A DNA stretch of 64,000 bases from assembly GCA_963700885.1 (NCBI GenBank), contig CAVOZJ010000005.1, positions 124,001-188,000 of the forward strand, given 5' to 3'. Origin of the DNA: Anderseniella sp963700885 (GTDB taxonomy: Bacteria; Pseudomonadota; Alphaproteobacteria; Rhizobiales; Aestuariivirgaceae). Below are positions 43,971 to 53,137 of the stretch, in pieces; the first letter of the stretch is position 1; every line of letters begins with the position of its first letter. A program made the position numbers and the translations under genes. The notes beneath the pieces are model-generated. The model was not told the origin of the DNA and ran no database searches. It saw only the letters and a list, made by a program, of their open reading frames with translations.

Positions 43971-45593
43971 ATGCTTGAACCAGCAAAAACCTATGAGCAG
44001 GCTGTAGCAGGCTTCAAATGGCAGATACCGGAACGTTACAATATTGCCCATTCGGTCTGCACGCGCTGGGCGCTTGAAAGCCCGGACAAAACCGCTGTCA
44101 TCGAGCACATGGTAGACGGCCCTGTACGCAGGACCTCGTTTTTGCAGCTTGAGGAAATGTCAAATCGCTTTGCCAACCTGCTGATCAACTCAGGCATCGG
44201 ACGAGGTGACAGGGTGGCATTGCTGCTGCCACAGTCGCGCGAAACCGCGGCAGCCCACGTCGCAATCTACAAAATAGGCGCAATTGCTGTACCTCTTGCA
44301 ATGTTGTTTGGCGTCGAGGCGGTTCAATACCGGTTGCAGAACTCCGGCGCCAGGGCTCTGATCATTTCGGCGGCATCGCGCGACAATGTAGCAGAAATCA
44401 TGGCCGGCCTTGACTCTATGCAGGTGATGTTTTGCATCGATGGCAAGCTGGATATAGCCGCGCATATTCATGATGAAAGCGGCTCGCTTCCGGACACATT
44501 CGAAGCTGTTGACACCGCACCTGACGATGCCGCCCTGATGATCTACACCTCCGGCACAACCGGGCCGCCGAAGGGTGCGCTGCACGGGCATCGTGTTCTG
44601 CTTGGCCATATTCCCGGCTTTCAATTTGCCCACGAATTCTTTCCCCAGCCCGGTGATCTGATTTGGACCCCGTCTGATTGGGCATGGGCCGGCGGATTGC
44701 TGAATGTGTTGTTGCCGTCGCTCTATTTCGGCGTGCCGGTGCTGGCTTACAAGTACACCAAATTCGATCCAGCCAACGCCTGGGACCTGATGGCTCTGTA
44801 CAAGGTCCGCAACGTGTTCATTCCACCAACCGCGCTGAAACTCATGCGAGCCAGCACACCAACGGATGTCGGCAAGATCACCCTGCGAACGATTTTTTCC
44901 GGCGGCGAAGCCGTTGGCGGCGCATTGCAGGAGTGGGCAATGGAAAGCCTCGGCATGAGAATCAATGAGGTTTATGGACAAACCGAATGCAATCTGGTGC
45001 TGGAAAGCTGCAACGCAATCGGCGTGTGGAAAGCCGGCGCCATTGGAAAACCGGTGCCGGGCCACACGGTCGCCATCGTGGATGATGCCGGAAATTCCCT
45101 GCCAGACGGACAGGCAGGCAATATTGCAGTACAGCGGCCGGACCCGGTCATGTTCCTGGAGTACTGGGGCAAACCGGAGGCGACCAGGGACAAGTATGCC
45201 GGTGACTGGCTGTTGACCGGGGATCAGGGGTACAAGGACGCAGATGGGTATTTCCACTTTGTCGGGCGCGATGATGATGTGATCACGTCATCCGGCTATC
45301 GCATAGGCCCGGGCGAAATTGAAGATTGTCTGTCGCGGCACCCGGCGGTAAAACTGGCCGCAGTCATTGGCGTGCCTGATCCTGTCCGGACCGAAATAGT
45401 AAAGGCGTTTGTGGTCCTCAACGATGGCTTTGAGGCAACCGGCGACATGCATGCTGAAATACAGGCCCATGTGCGCAATCGCCTGTCTGCCCACGAATAT
45501 CCGCGTGAAATCGAATTCCGCAGCGAGTTGCCGCTGACGACCACAGGCAAGGTTATCCGCCGGATTTTGAGGAGCGAAGCGTCTTCAAAATGA
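43971..45593 (+). CDS. Acyl-CoA synthetase (AMP-forming)
   Basis: A 540-residue adenylate-forming ligase of the medium-chain/acetyl-CoA synthetase-like group. MIYTSGTTGPPKGALHGHR is the P-loop, SDWAWAGGLLNVLLPSL is characteristic of this subgroup, and the C-terminal Lys is in LPLTTTGKVIRRIL. The central VYGQTECNL replaces the usual YGQTE with little change. ATG 43971 is preferred to TTG 43929. Chain-length preference cannot be told. It stands alone ahead of two cytochrome genes, probably an independent transcript. Confidence 0.88.
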   Translation: MLEPAKTYEQAVAGFKWQIPERYNIAHSVCTRWALESPDKTAVIEHMVDGPVRRTSFLQLEEMSNRFANLLINSGIGRGDRVALLLPQSRETAAAHVAIYKIGAIAVPLAMLFGVEAVQYRLQNSGARALIISAASRDNVAEIMAGLDSMQVMFCIDGKLDIAAHIHDESGSLPDTFEAVDTAPDDAALMIYTSGTTGPPKGALHGHRVLLGHIPGFQFAHEFFPQPGDLIWTPSDWAWAGGLLNVLLPSLYFGVPVLAYKYTKFDPANAWDLMALYKVRNVFIPPTALKLMRASTPTDVGKITLRTIFSGGEAVGGALQEWAMESLGMRINEVYGQTECNLVLESCNAIGVWKAGAIGKPVPGHTVAIVDDAGNSLPDGQAGNIAVQRPDPVMFLEYWGKPEATRDKYAGDWLLTGDQGYKDADGYFHFVGRDDDVITSSGYRIGPGEIEDCLSRHPAVKLAAVIGVPDPVRTEIVKAFVVLNDGFEATGDMHAEIQAHVRNRLSAHEYPREIEFRSELPLTTTGKVIRRILRSEASSK

Positions 45594-45690
45594 CGTGTTC
45601 GGTGTAAATTATCCACCCACTGCAGCCAAACTACGCCTAGACTTGGCGCTTGCCTCTGGCACAACCGGAAAACAATTCAGGAGATTGCTC

Positions 45691-46146
45691 ATGTACAACA
45701 GGTTTGTTTCAACATCTGCAACGGCAGTTATCGGCGTTATCGCCGTCTTCGCTGTTACCGGTGCCGCTTTTGCCGGCCCAATCGAGGAACGCCAGGCTGC
45801 CATGAAGAATGTCGGCAAGGCCATGGGCGCGCTCGCTGCCATTGCCAAAAAAGAGGCACCGTTCGACGCTGCCGTCGTAAACACCGCCGCAACCACGCTG
45901 GCTGACAATGTGAAAACCGCCAAGGGCAATTTTCCGGAAGGCAGCGCCAGTGGCGACAAGGAAACCTGGGCCAAGGTTGAAATCTGGCAGAACAAGACAG
46001 ATTTTGACGCAAAGGCTGACCAGGCTGTCGCTGCCGCCATGGCGATGGCCGCGGTTACTGAGGAAGCAGATTTCGGCGCAGCTTTGGGTACCCTCGGCGG
46101 CGCCTGCAAAGCCTGCCATACCGACTATCGCCGCCCTAAGGAGTAA
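45691..46146 (+). CDS. Cytochrome c556-type (class II) cytochrome
   Basis: A 151-residue periplasmic cytochrome of the c'/c556 four-helix-bundle family. A signal peptide (TAVIGVIAVFAVTGAAFA) is cleaved before GPIEERQ. The single haem site CKACHTDYR sits at the extreme C-terminus, as in the family. ATG 45691 follows CAGGAGA. A second cytochrome c begins 22 bp downstream, so the pair is an operon and may exchange electrons. The donor is unknown. Confidence 0.9.
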   Translation: MYNRFVSTSATAVIGVIAVFAVTGAAFAGPIEERQAAMKNVGKAMGALAAIAKKEAPFDAAVVNTAATTLADNVKTAKGNFPEGSASGDKETWAKVEIWQNKTDFDAKADQAVAAAMAMAAVTEEADFGAALGTLGGACKACHTDYRRPKE

Positions 46147-46168
46147 TCGCTGAACGGCAGTTGACGGC

Positions 46169-47080
46169 ATGAAACGGATATTGGCTGCAGGTATCATGGC
46201 TGGTGGCATTGCTGCTGCTGCCGGCTGGATGGTGGCGGCTCCTGATCCGCTGCCTGCATCTGCTCTCGGTGCCCACACCGCCAATGTTGAAAACGGCAAA
46301 CGGCTGTACACTGCAGCCGGTTGCCTGTCATGCCACCTTCCGGCCAAGGACGACACGCAAGCAGACGCATCCCTGCCGTCAGGCGGGCGGGCCCTGAAAA
46401 CCCCCGCCGGTGTTTTCTATCCGCCGAATATTACACCTGACAGCACAGGCATTGGCGGCTGGACCGACATACAGTTCGTCAATGCGGTCAGGGGTGGAAT
46501 TTCTCCACAAGGCTCTCACTATCTGCCTGCCTTCCCGTACGCCTCGTATGCCCGAATGAGCAATTCGGACGTGCTGGATATCAAAGCCTACATCGACACC
46601 CTGAAACCGGTTGAGGCGAGCAATCGCCAGCCTGATTTGCCGCTCGGACTGCCGGTCGAAACAGTCATGCGCCGCGGCCTCGGCATCTGGAAAATCGCGA
46701 CCGGATTCAGTCCCGTCGAATTTGCAAGGGATACCTCTAGAGACGACATCTGGAACCGTGGCGCCTATCTGGTACACGGACCTGGTCATTGCGCCGAGTG
46801 CCACACACCGCGTAATTGGGACATGGCACTGGATACATCACGCTGGCTGGCCGGCGGTCCGCATCCTGAAGGCAGCGGTCAGGTGCCCTCCCTGCGCAAC
46901 CTGAAGGAGCGAAACCGCTTCAAGGACGCCTCGGACCTGGCAACTGCGCTGGAATTTGGCGAAACGCTCGGATATGACAAGATGTCTTCCGGCGGCATGG
47001 CAGCCGTACAGACCAACATGTCGAAACTGCCAGCCGAAGATCGAATGGCAATCGCTACCTATCTGATGAGCCTGAAATAA
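46169..47080 (+). CDS. Dihaem cytochrome c
   Basis: A 303-residue c-type cytochrome with two haem motifs, CLSCH (about residue 51) and CAECH (about 209). An uncleaved or cleaved N-terminal hydrophobic stretch (LAAGIMAGGIAAAAGWMVAA) places it at the periplasmic side. The segments ITPDSTGIGGWTDIQFVNAVRGGISPQG and YMSLK-like end resemble cytochrome subunits of membrane dehydrogenases (gluconate, fructose), though no dehydrogenase is adjacent. It follows the c556 gene by 22 bp and is closed by a strong hairpin. Confidence 0.88.
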   Translation: MKRILAAGIMAGGIAAAAGWMVAAPDPLPASALGAHTANVENGKRLYTAAGCLSCHLPAKDDTQADASLPSGGRALKTPAGVFYPPNITPDSTGIGGWTDIQFVNAVRGGISPQGSHYLPAFPYASYARMSNSDVLDIKAYIDTLKPVEASNRQPDLPLGLPVETVMRRGLGIWKIATGFSPVEFARDTSRDDIWNRGAYLVHGPGHCAECHTPRNWDMALDTSRWLAGGPHPEGSGQVPSLRNLKERNRFKDASDLATALEFGETLGYDKMSSGGMAAVQTNMSKLPAEDRMAIATYLMSLK

Positions 47081-47083
47081 TAC

Positions 47084-47119
47084 CAGATCTCGGTAACAGC
47101 GGCCGGTTACCGAGATCTG
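47084..47119. terminator. Bidirectional hairpin between convergent genes
   Basis: A perfect 14 bp stem (arms 47084-47097 and 47106-47119) with an 8-base loop sits 3 bases after the cytochrome stop and 12 bases from the DUF924 stop. T-rich sequence (TATTATTT) follows on the minus strand. Confidence 0.75.
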
Positions 47120-47131
47120 TTATGAGTTCGT

Positions 47132-47668
47132 TCAGCCGGAAAACCCGCCAGCATCCAGAAACGCCTGCTCTTCGGCACTGGTGTTTCGGTCGAGTATGGC
47201 GTTGCGGTGTGGGAACCGGCCAAACCGGGCGATGATATCGCGGTGGTCAACAGCAAAGGGAAGTGTCTCTTCAAACCCCGGTTGCTTGCAAAGCTCCACA
47301 CATCTGTCCTGATCTGCCAGCGCTTCGGAATGCATGAACGGCATGTAGTACCAGCGCCTGACGGATGCCTCACAGTCCCTGTCATCGCCCAGATCAAGAG
47401 CCCTGGCTGCAAGTGCCAGTGCCTTTGGATCAGTGGCAAACATGTCTGGCGTGCCGCGATGTATATTGCGGCTCATCTGGTCCAGCAGCAAGATCAGGCC
47501 CAGCCTTCCATCGCGCGTTTCCTGCCAGGCATCAAGCGCACCTGATACAGCTTTGGCATGAGTGGCTCCAAACTTTTCGCGCAATCGATCATCGAACCTG
47601 GCATCGGCGGCAAAGTAGGCCTTTGCCGGTTGTGCCAGCCAGAAGTCAATCACGTCACGCGGTGTCAT
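47132..47668 (-). CDS. DUF924 family protein
   Basis: A 178-residue predicted cytoplasmic helical protein of DUF924. The hallmark LLLDQMSRNIHRGTPDMFATD (family DQxPRNIYR...AFATD) is present, along with ARFGRFPHRNAILDR. N-terminal VIDFWL is typical. The biochemical role of the family is unknown. It overlaps the upstream membrane-protein gene by 4 bp, so the two are co-translated. Confidence 0.9.
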   Translation of the reverse strand: MTPRDVIDFWLAQPAKAYFAADARFDDRLREKFGATHAKAVSGALDAWQETRDGRLGLILLLDQMSRNIHRGTPDMFATDPKALALAARALDLGDDRDCEASVRRWYYMPFMHSEALADQDRCVELCKQPGFEETLPFAVDHRDIIARFGRFPHRNAILDRNTSAEEQAFLDAGGFSG

Positions 47669-48075
47669 GCCGGGCCTCCGCCGGTGAACGCCACATCACG
47701 CCGCGCCGAGCGAATTGAAATGGAGTATCCTGCAATTACGTCGATCAGTGAAATGCCCAGGATTGTGAAAAACGGTGCTGTTCCGGCCTCCTGCACCAGC
47801 AGAAACTCCACCAGCGCGACAATGAACACCCCTGTCGACATGATGTGGTCGACAATGGTCAGACTGCCGACCCGGGCAGCTTTCAGCACTTCAACGAACA
47901 ACAGGAACAGCGCGCTCATAATCAGCATGTCTGCCCACTGCAGGGAAAGTGATGCTCCTGACATCATGCTGACCCGCATGGCTTCAGCCCACAACCAGTC
48001 CGGATCAGTGAATACCATGACATTGTAGGCAATCAGCACCAGAACGATCAGCGGAAATGCCAGCAGGTATCTCAT
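47665..48075 (-). CDS. Small membrane protein, possibly PsiE-like
   Basis: A 136-residue protein with four predicted transmembrane helices (roughly residues 3-22, 45-65, 72-93 and 100-122). The layout is reminiscent of phosphate-starvation PsiE-type proteins, but I see no diagnostic motif. It overlaps the DUF924 gene by 4 bp. Function unknown. Confidence 0.7.
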   Translation of the reverse strand: MRYLLAFPLIVLVLIAYNVMVFTDPDWLWAEAMRVSMMSGASLSLQWADMLIMSALFLLFVEVLKAARVGSLTIVDHIMSTGVFIVALVEFLLVQEAGTAPFFTILGISLIDVIAGYSISIRSARRDVAFTGGGPA

Positions 48076-48144
48076 TGGATTGGTATCCCTCGTGAATCAG
48101 TTGACAACCCGGCAAAAGTTACCACATGCCCGCCAGACGATTAA

Positions 48145-48183
48145 GGGCTGGTGATGCATTTACATCACCAGCCCTGTTTTCTT
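48145..48183. terminator. Strong intrinsic terminator
   Basis: A perfect 12 bp stem (48145-48156 with 48163-48174) around CATTTA, followed by TGTTTTCTT. It separates the 47665 gene from the dispersed element and rpmF. The T run is on the plus strand, but transcripts from rpmF would meet the same stem. Confidence 0.75.
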
Positions 48184-48192
48184 GCATTGGCT

Positions 48193-48293
48193 AGTGCAAC
48201 ATGGGCTCACCTGAACCCATAAAGTTGCTCTGTCACTTTGGAAGCGATCAGGTTCATGACTTTTGGGTGATTCAACCAAAAATCATTCTGACC
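48193..48293 (-). repeat. Dispersed 3'-flanking element, copy 1
   Basis: About 100 bp, very similar to copy 3 at 61398 and recognisably to copy 2 at 52547. Read from rpmF it has a GGTTGAATCA-type dyad first and a long hairpin with ATGGGTTC/GAGCCCAT arms last. It starts about 38 bp after the rpmF stop. Confidence 0.8.
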
Positions 48294-48330
48294 GGGTGCG
48301 CCGTTGACAGCGCAAGCCTCCCCGGTCAGA

Positions 48331-48516
48331 TCAGAATTCGCCCTTCGGCTCGAGAATCTGACGGCCCTTGTACATGCCGGTTTTCAGATCGATGTGGTGC
48401 GGACGGTGCAGCTCACCGGTCTGCTTGTTTTCCACATAGGTGGCTTCCGCCATCTTCGAACCGGACCGGCGCATGCCGCGTTTTGACGGCGTGGTTTTTC
48501 GCTTTGGAACAGCCAT
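48331..48516 (-). CDS. rpmF: 50S ribosomal protein L32
   Basis: A 61-residue ribosomal protein, complete. It opens with MAVPKRKTTPSKRGMRRS, the family signature, and ends KGRQILEPKGEF. This is the zinc-free alphaproteobacterial type without Cys ligands. ATG 48516 has ACGGAG upstream. In many Hyphomicrobiales mtgA lies immediately next to rpmF; here a two-gene catabolic block (48694-50678) separates them. Confidence 0.96.
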   Translation of the reverse strand: MAVPKRKTTPSKRGMRRSGSKMAEATYVENKQTGELHRPHHIDLKTGMYKGRQILEPKGEF

Positions 48517-48693
48517 GACAAACTCCGTTAATGAGGCGCCGCAAAAGGACTGTTGTCCTGCAGCCGCCTTGAACATACGTTCGGATAAACCAGGATGGCG
48601 CGGCTTATAACTTGTACAGGCTCAAAACACCAGAGGTGATTGGTCCGCCAGCATGTTATTTGACGCTGCAATTTACCACGTGACCATCACCGC

Positions 48694-49467
48694 TCACTCA
48701 AGCCCGTCCCTTACGCCCGCCAGCAGGCTGGCCGCGCCCTTCGTAAGCAGTGAAATATCTGATCCGCACGCTACGAACGTGAAACCGTCATTGAGCAGTT
48801 GTGCCGCGAACTTTGCATCGAACACCAGCGTGCCCACCGGCACCCCCATTGCCATCAGCTTTTTGGCAACCGGCATGACATGTTCCCACACCGCCGGATG
48901 CATGGGTTGTCCCACATGTCCAAGGTCTGCTCCAATATCAGCCGGGCCGAAAAACACGCCCGAAATACCGTCAACCGCTGCAATCTGCTCTGCCTGAGCC
49001 ATTGCCGCTCTGGTTTCCAGTTGCACCAGCACCGCTGTTTCATCTTCCACCCGATCGAAATAATCCGCCACCCTGCCAAACGAGTTGGCACGTGTGGCGC
49101 CGCTGACACCGCGGATGCCACGCGGCGGATAGCGCGTGGCGGCAACCGCCTTTTCAGCTTCTTCAACAGATTGCACCATGGGAAACAGCAGCCCCGGCGC
49201 CCCGATGTCCAGCAGGCGCTTTACCTTTACAGCATCATTCCAGTCCGGCCGCACAATGGCAGTTGTGGAACTGGCCGCAAGTGCCTGCAGCTGGCCCAGA
49301 ACCAGGGGTACTTCGTTCGGCGCGTGCTCCATGTCCAGCAGCATCCAGTCATATCCGGCAGTGGCCAGCACTTCGGCTGAATAATTGTTGCTCAGACTGG
49401 CCCACAGCCCGATCTGCTTTTTGCCTGCCCGTATGGCTTGTGTGAAGGAGTTGGATTGCATTTTCAT
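48694..49467 (-). CDS. HpcH/HpaI family aldolase
   Basis: A 257-residue metal-dependent class II aldolase of the 2-keto-3-deoxy acid type. Recognisable segments are WMLLDMEHAPNEV, LLFPMVQSVEEAEKAVAATRYPPRGIRG and FFGPADIGADLGH, carrying the metal-binding Glu and Asp. Such enzymes cleave 4-hydroxy-2-oxo acids to pyruvate plus an aldehyde. It overlaps the upstream flavoprotein gene by 4 bp, so the two probably act on one pathway. Substrate not assignable. Confidence 0.9.
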   Translation of the reverse strand: MKMQSNSFTQAIRAGKKQIGLWASLSNNYSAEVLATAGYDWMLLDMEHAPNEVPLVLGQLQALAASSTTAIVRPDWNDAVKVKRLLDIGAPGLLFPMVQSVEEAEKAVAATRYPPRGIRGVSGATRANSFGRVADYFDRVEDETAVLVQLETRAAMAQAEQIAAVDGISGVFFGPADIGADLGHVGQPMHPAVWEHVMPVAKKLMAMGVPVGTLVFDAKFAAQLLNDGFTFVACGSDISLLTKGAASLLAGVRDGLE

Positions 49468-50678
49468 ATGACTGCCTTTTCCACAAAAGCCTCGTTGCGC
49501 TCAATCCGCCCGTAGTTGAACGCTGACAGGTCGAGTGACCGGTACTCGCCGTAGATTATAAGCTCCGAGGTGCCCCGGCCCATGGCAGGAGACTGCTGGA
49601 AGCCGTGACCGGAAAACCCGTTCACAAAAATGAAGTTTTCAACTTTGCTGTGACGGCCGAGTATGGCGTTCTGGTCGAGCGTGTTGAACGCGTAATGCCC
49701 GGCCCATGAATTGATCAGCTTGATCGCCTCAAACTGTGGAATGCGATTGGCGATAGCCGGCCAGGCCTTGTTTTCCCAGATACCATGATCTTCGACGAAA
49801 TCATCATAATCCACTGCAGGATCATCATCCGGAGGACACCCGCCCAGATAATACTGCCCGTCCGAACGCATGTGAACGCCGCTCGGATCAATGGTCAAAG
49901 GCAGAACACGGTCAAGTGGTTTCTCAGCGGCAAAAATGAAGGTATACCGTTTTCGCGGTTCTACCGGAATTTCGATGCCCGCCATACGGGCGGTCAGCAC
50001 GGCCCGCGGGCCTGATGTGTTGACCACGGTGCCGCATGCAATTTTCTCACCGGACTTCAGGGTGACACTTTCAACCTGAGTGCCGGCGGCATTTTTTGTC
50101 ATGCCGACAACTTCGTTGGCAATGAATTCAGCTCCCTTCTCACGGGCCGAACGCTTCCACCAGTCAAACAGTGTTGCTCCGTCGAAATAGCCTTCATCTA
50201 CAAGGTTGTGATTTGCACCGACAATGCCGTCAAGATTGTAAAACGGGTAGGCTGCTGCAATCTCGTCGCGCGTCAAATGCCTGGTACCGGCACCGCAGGC
50301 AGCCTGTATTTTCTGGTTCTGCTTCAATATTCCGGCGAATTCCTCATTGTCCGCCATGTACATGTAGCCAAAGCTATGGATCAACGGTTGCGGCACCCGT
50401 GGATCATTACCCATGTACTCACGGAAATTTTTCACAAATTCTGCACCAAACTGCGACACCCGTACATTGATCTCATTGGAGAATTGCTGGCGGATACAGC
50501 TGTTGGTGTGCGACGTGGAGCAAAACTCGTAGGTCGGGTCGCGCTCGACAACCAGAATGGACCCGTCAAAGTCCGGATTGTTGGCCAGCCACCAGGAAAC
50601 TGACGAGCCATACATGGCACCGCCTACCAGCACTACGTCGTAGCTGGAATTCTTCGGGGTTTCCAAAGCCTGGGTCAT
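49464..50678 (-). CDS. FAD-dependent oxidoreductase (DAO family)
   Basis: A 404-residue flavoprotein of the D-amino-acid/sarcosine oxidase (DAO) fold. The FAD motif is VVLVGGAMYGSSVSWWLA, followed by an ERD at the ribose-binding position (LVVERDPTYEF). The C-terminal NGFSGHGFQQSPAMGRGTSELI is typical. Substrate could be an amino acid, amine or hydroxy acid. A 4 bp overlap with the aldolase gene implies a two-gene operon that looks inserted between rpmF and mtgA. Confidence 0.88.
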   Translation of the reverse strand: MTQALETPKNSSYDVVLVGGAMYGSSVSWWLANNPDFDGSILVVERDPTYEFCSTSHTNSCIRQQFSNEINVRVSQFGAEFVKNFREYMGNDPRVPQPLIHSFGYMYMADNEEFAGILKQNQKIQAACGAGTRHLTRDEIAAAYPFYNLDGIVGANHNLVDEGYFDGATLFDWWKRSAREKGAEFIANEVVGMTKNAAGTQVESVTLKSGEKIACGTVVNTSGPRAVLTARMAGIEIPVEPRKRYTFIFAAEKPLDRVLPLTIDPSGVHMRSDGQYYLGGCPPDDDPAVDYDDFVEDHGIWENKAWPAIANRIPQFEAIKLINSWAGHYAFNTLDQNAILGRHSKVENFIFVNGFSGHGFQQSPAMGRGTSELIIYGEYRSLDLSAFNYGRIERNEAFVEKAVI

Positions 50679-50705
50679 TCAACTGCCTCACCTGTTTTCC
50701 GCTCG

Positions 50706-50734
50706 CCGGGTCAATAATTACTTCCGCAGGTATA
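50706..50734. repeat. Possible solo end of the MITE-like element
   Basis: GGGTCAATAATTACTTCCG... matches the right terminal repeat of the 62542 element at about 24 of 29 positions. No matching left end is nearby. Confidence 0.45.
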
Positions 50735-50834
50735 AGCAAGCGTCATTTCAGAACATCACCTGACCAGCAGAACCGGTGCGCAGCGTACCGCTGCGTGGTA
50801 ATGGAAAACATGCGCATGGGCTCGCGCGGGCCGG

Positions 50835-51539
50835 TCATTCCAGTTTCAGACAATCAAGATACGGTACTGTTGAATTAACCCGCTTTCTGATTGTTCGCGC
50901 CTTGGCGCGAACCTTGGGACCGGGCTTGCCGGCATTTCGCACCGCCGGGTTTGGCAGAGCTGCAGCCAGGCGGGCGGCCTGGGTTTTGGTCAACACCTCG
51001 CCGGATGTCTTGAAGTGATGCTGGGCGGCAGCTTCCGCGCCATAAATGCCGGGAGCCCACTCAGCCGTGTTTACGTAAACTTCAACCACCCGGCGCTTGG
51101 ACCAGACCAGATCGATCCACAGGGTCAGCGGCAATTCCAGCGCCTTTCTGATGTAGGATCGTGACGGCCACAGGAACAGATTCTTCGCCACCTGCTGGGT
51201 GATTGTCGACCCACCGCGAGATGCGCCTGCCTGGTTTTCCAGTGCTTCCCGGGCAACCGCCTGAAATGTCGCCCAGTCAACACCTGCGTGCTCGCAGATG
51301 CGGGCATCTTCGGCCGTTACCACCGAGCGCACCAGATTTTGCGATGTCTGGGCCAGCGGGCGCCAGCGATAGTCGATTGCATTGCCTTCAACTGCCCTCC
51401 ACAACATCATGGTCGTCACCGGTGGCGGCACTACCAGATAGACCAGGGTCAGGAAGTAGGGAAGCGCCAGCAGGCCAAGCACCAGGTAGAGCCCATAGCG
51501 CAGCCCTGAAGGTTTTCGTAATTTTCTGAATGGTGCCAT
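50835..51539 (-). CDS. mtgA: Monofunctional biosynthetic peptidoglycan transglycosylase
   Basis: A 234-residue GT51 glycosyltransferase polymerising lipid II at the inner membrane. One N-terminal transmembrane helix (YGLYLVLGLLALPYFLTLVYLV) anchors it. The catalytic motif EDARICEHAGVDW contains the first essential Glu; GGSTITQQVAKNLFLWPSRSY, ELPLTLWIDLVWSKRRVVEVYVNTAEW and IYGAEAAAQHHF follow as usual. No transpeptidase domain is present, as expected for MtgA. Confidence 0.94.
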   Translation of the reverse strand: MAPFRKLRKPSGLRYGLYLVLGLLALPYFLTLVYLVVPPPVTTMMLWRAVEGNAIDYRWRPLAQTSQNLVRSVVTAEDARICEHAGVDWATFQAVAREALENQAGASRGGSTITQQVAKNLFLWPSRSYIRKALELPLTLWIDLVWSKRRVVEVYVNTAEWAPGIYGAEAAAQHHFKTSGEVLTKTQAARLAAALPNPAVRNAGKPGPKVRAKARTIRKRVNSTVPYLDCLKLE

Positions 51540-51653
51540 CGCTTGCCGGTTGCGCTCCGTTGCCGCCGGAACTAGAAGATGGCGGTATCAGGATCATTAC
51601 CCCAGCCGGGCGCGGGACGAAACCGGCTTTATGACAGGAGCGTGTGAAGCCAA

Positions 51654-52541
51654 ATGACATTCCCGGCTGCACTAAAGAACACGGCCAACGAAATTGAAAC
51701 CCTTCTCGCCACGCTTTTGGAACCCAATACATCGCTCGCGCCACGTGTCACCGAAGCCATGCAGTATTCCGCGCTGGCGCAGGGCAAGCGCCTGCGGCCG
51801 TTCTTCGTCTCCGAAAGCGCCCGAATACTGGGTGCTGGTCATCAACAGGCGCTGCGTGTCGGCGCAGCTCTTGAGTGCATTCACTGTTACTCGCTTGTGC
51901 ACGATGATCTTCCGGCAATGGATGACGACGATTTGCGCCGTGGCAAGCCCACCTGTCACATTGCCTTTGACGAGGCAACCGCCATCCTGGCCGGTGATGG
52001 CCTGTTAACACTGGCCTTTGAAATTATCGCTGATCCGGCCACCCATGCCGATGGCACAGTGCGAGCAGACCTGGCCCTGGAACTGGCGCGCGCAGCCGGT
52101 CACAACGGCATGGTCGGAGGGCAGATGCTCGATCTTGCCGCAGAACAGAAACACTCGCACGACCTCGACGAAATCATCGCCATTCAAAGTCTGAAAACCG
52201 GCGCATTGTTCCGCTTTTCGCTGGAAGGCGGAGCCATTCTCGCCCAGGCCGGTGCCGAAGACAGAACCGCCATGCGCACTTATGCCGACAAGGTTGGCCT
52301 GGCTTTTCAGATCGCCGACGACATTCTCGATGTCGAAAGTTCTCCGGAACAGCTCGGCAAGGCCACGCAAAAGGACGCCGACGCCGGCAAGGCAACATTC
52401 ATTGACCTGTTTGGCCTGGATGGCGCCAGGCGAAAGGCCAGCGTACTGGCGGATGAAGCCTGCGATGCCCTGACCTGTTACGGCGACAAGGCCACAACCC
52501 TGCGCGAAGCTGCCCGCTTCATTGTTGAGCGCAAGAACTGA
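51654..52541 (+). CDS. ispA: Polyprenyl diphosphate synthase (farnesyl type)
   Basis: A 295-residue trans-isoprenyl diphosphate synthase. The first Asp-rich motif is DDLPAMDDD and the second DDILDVE; GKRLRPFF is the IPP-binding region. Length and the short chain-length motif (Cys-Tyr before DDL) suggest geranyl- or farnesyl-diphosphate synthase. It faces away from mtgA. It shares the isoprenoid pathway with ispG at 55481, though they are not in one operon. Confidence 0.92.
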   Translation: MTFPAALKNTANEIETLLATLLEPNTSLAPRVTEAMQYSALAQGKRLRPFFVSESARILGAGHQQALRVGAALECIHCYSLVHDDLPAMDDDDLRRGKPTCHIAFDEATAILAGDGLLTLAFEIIADPATHADGTVRADLALELARAAGHNGMVGGQMLDLAAEQKHSHDLDEIIAIQSLKTGALFRFSLEGGAILAQAGAEDRTAMRTYADKVGLAFQIADDILDVESSPEQLGKATQKDADAGKATFIDLFGLDGARRKASVLADEACDALTCYGDKATTLREAARFIVERKN

Positions 52542-52546
52542 TGCTT

Positions 52547-52640
52547 TGGATCAGTTTGTTTTTGATCGAATGAATCAGAAACCATAAAACTGAATGATTT
52601 CAAAATTCTAGATAGGCATGGGTTCATTAGAACCCATGCC
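52547..52640 (+). repeat. Dispersed 3'-flanking element, copy 2
   Basis: Begins 6 bases after the ispA stop (TTGGATCAG...). It ends in a hairpin CATGGGTTC/GAACCCATG. It is the most diverged of the three clear copies but keeps the order and orientation relative to the upstream gene. Confidence 0.65.
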
Positions 52641-52783
52641 GTTCCAATGCCGCCTTCTGTCTTGAAATTCGCCATGTGACATTCTGCACATCGCCACAAT
52701 CAGGCATGTGCGACTGTCATCGTCATCGAGAGGGCACATCAGGCCCGCAAACGACAAGAGAACAAAATCCAAGGAACACAACA

Positions 52784-52990
52784 ATGAAGTCCCTCCTCAT
52801 TGCAGCAGTTATCGCATCGGCTTTCGCCATAGTTGGCACACAAACAGCAAATGCAGGCGGCAACCAGAGCTACGCCTACCAGTATTGCTACTACTACAAG
52901 GCTCGCGCACTGGGCGCACACAGCCTCGAACGCAAGGATTACATGTGGGCAAAGTATCGTGCCTGCCTGCGCGAATACGGCGCCTACTAG
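52784..52990 (+). CDS. Small secreted protein, Tyr-rich
   Basis: A 68-residue protein with a clear signal peptide (LLIAAVIASAFAIVGTQTANA), leaving a mature peptide of about 43 residues that is Tyr-rich (SYAYQYCYYYKARALGA) with two Cys. AAGGA lies 8 bases before ATG 52784. A related style (short exported alphaproteobacterial proteins with YxYxxC) exists, but I cannot name a family. Function unknown. Confidence 0.75.
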   Translation: MKSLLIAAVIASAFAIVGTQTANAGGNQSYAYQYCYYYKARALGAHSLERKDYMWAKYRACLREYGAY

Positions 52991-53137
52991 GCACTGCGCA
53001 GCATTTCAATCGTCGAATAGTTCCGGGACGGCTGGAGCTAGAGCGGGGTGAGCATAGCGAACATACTGGTTTCGCACTCATCCCGTTCAACGCATCTGGA
53101 GGCAGAAAACCGGTTCCTCAGCACGTATGAACCCGAA

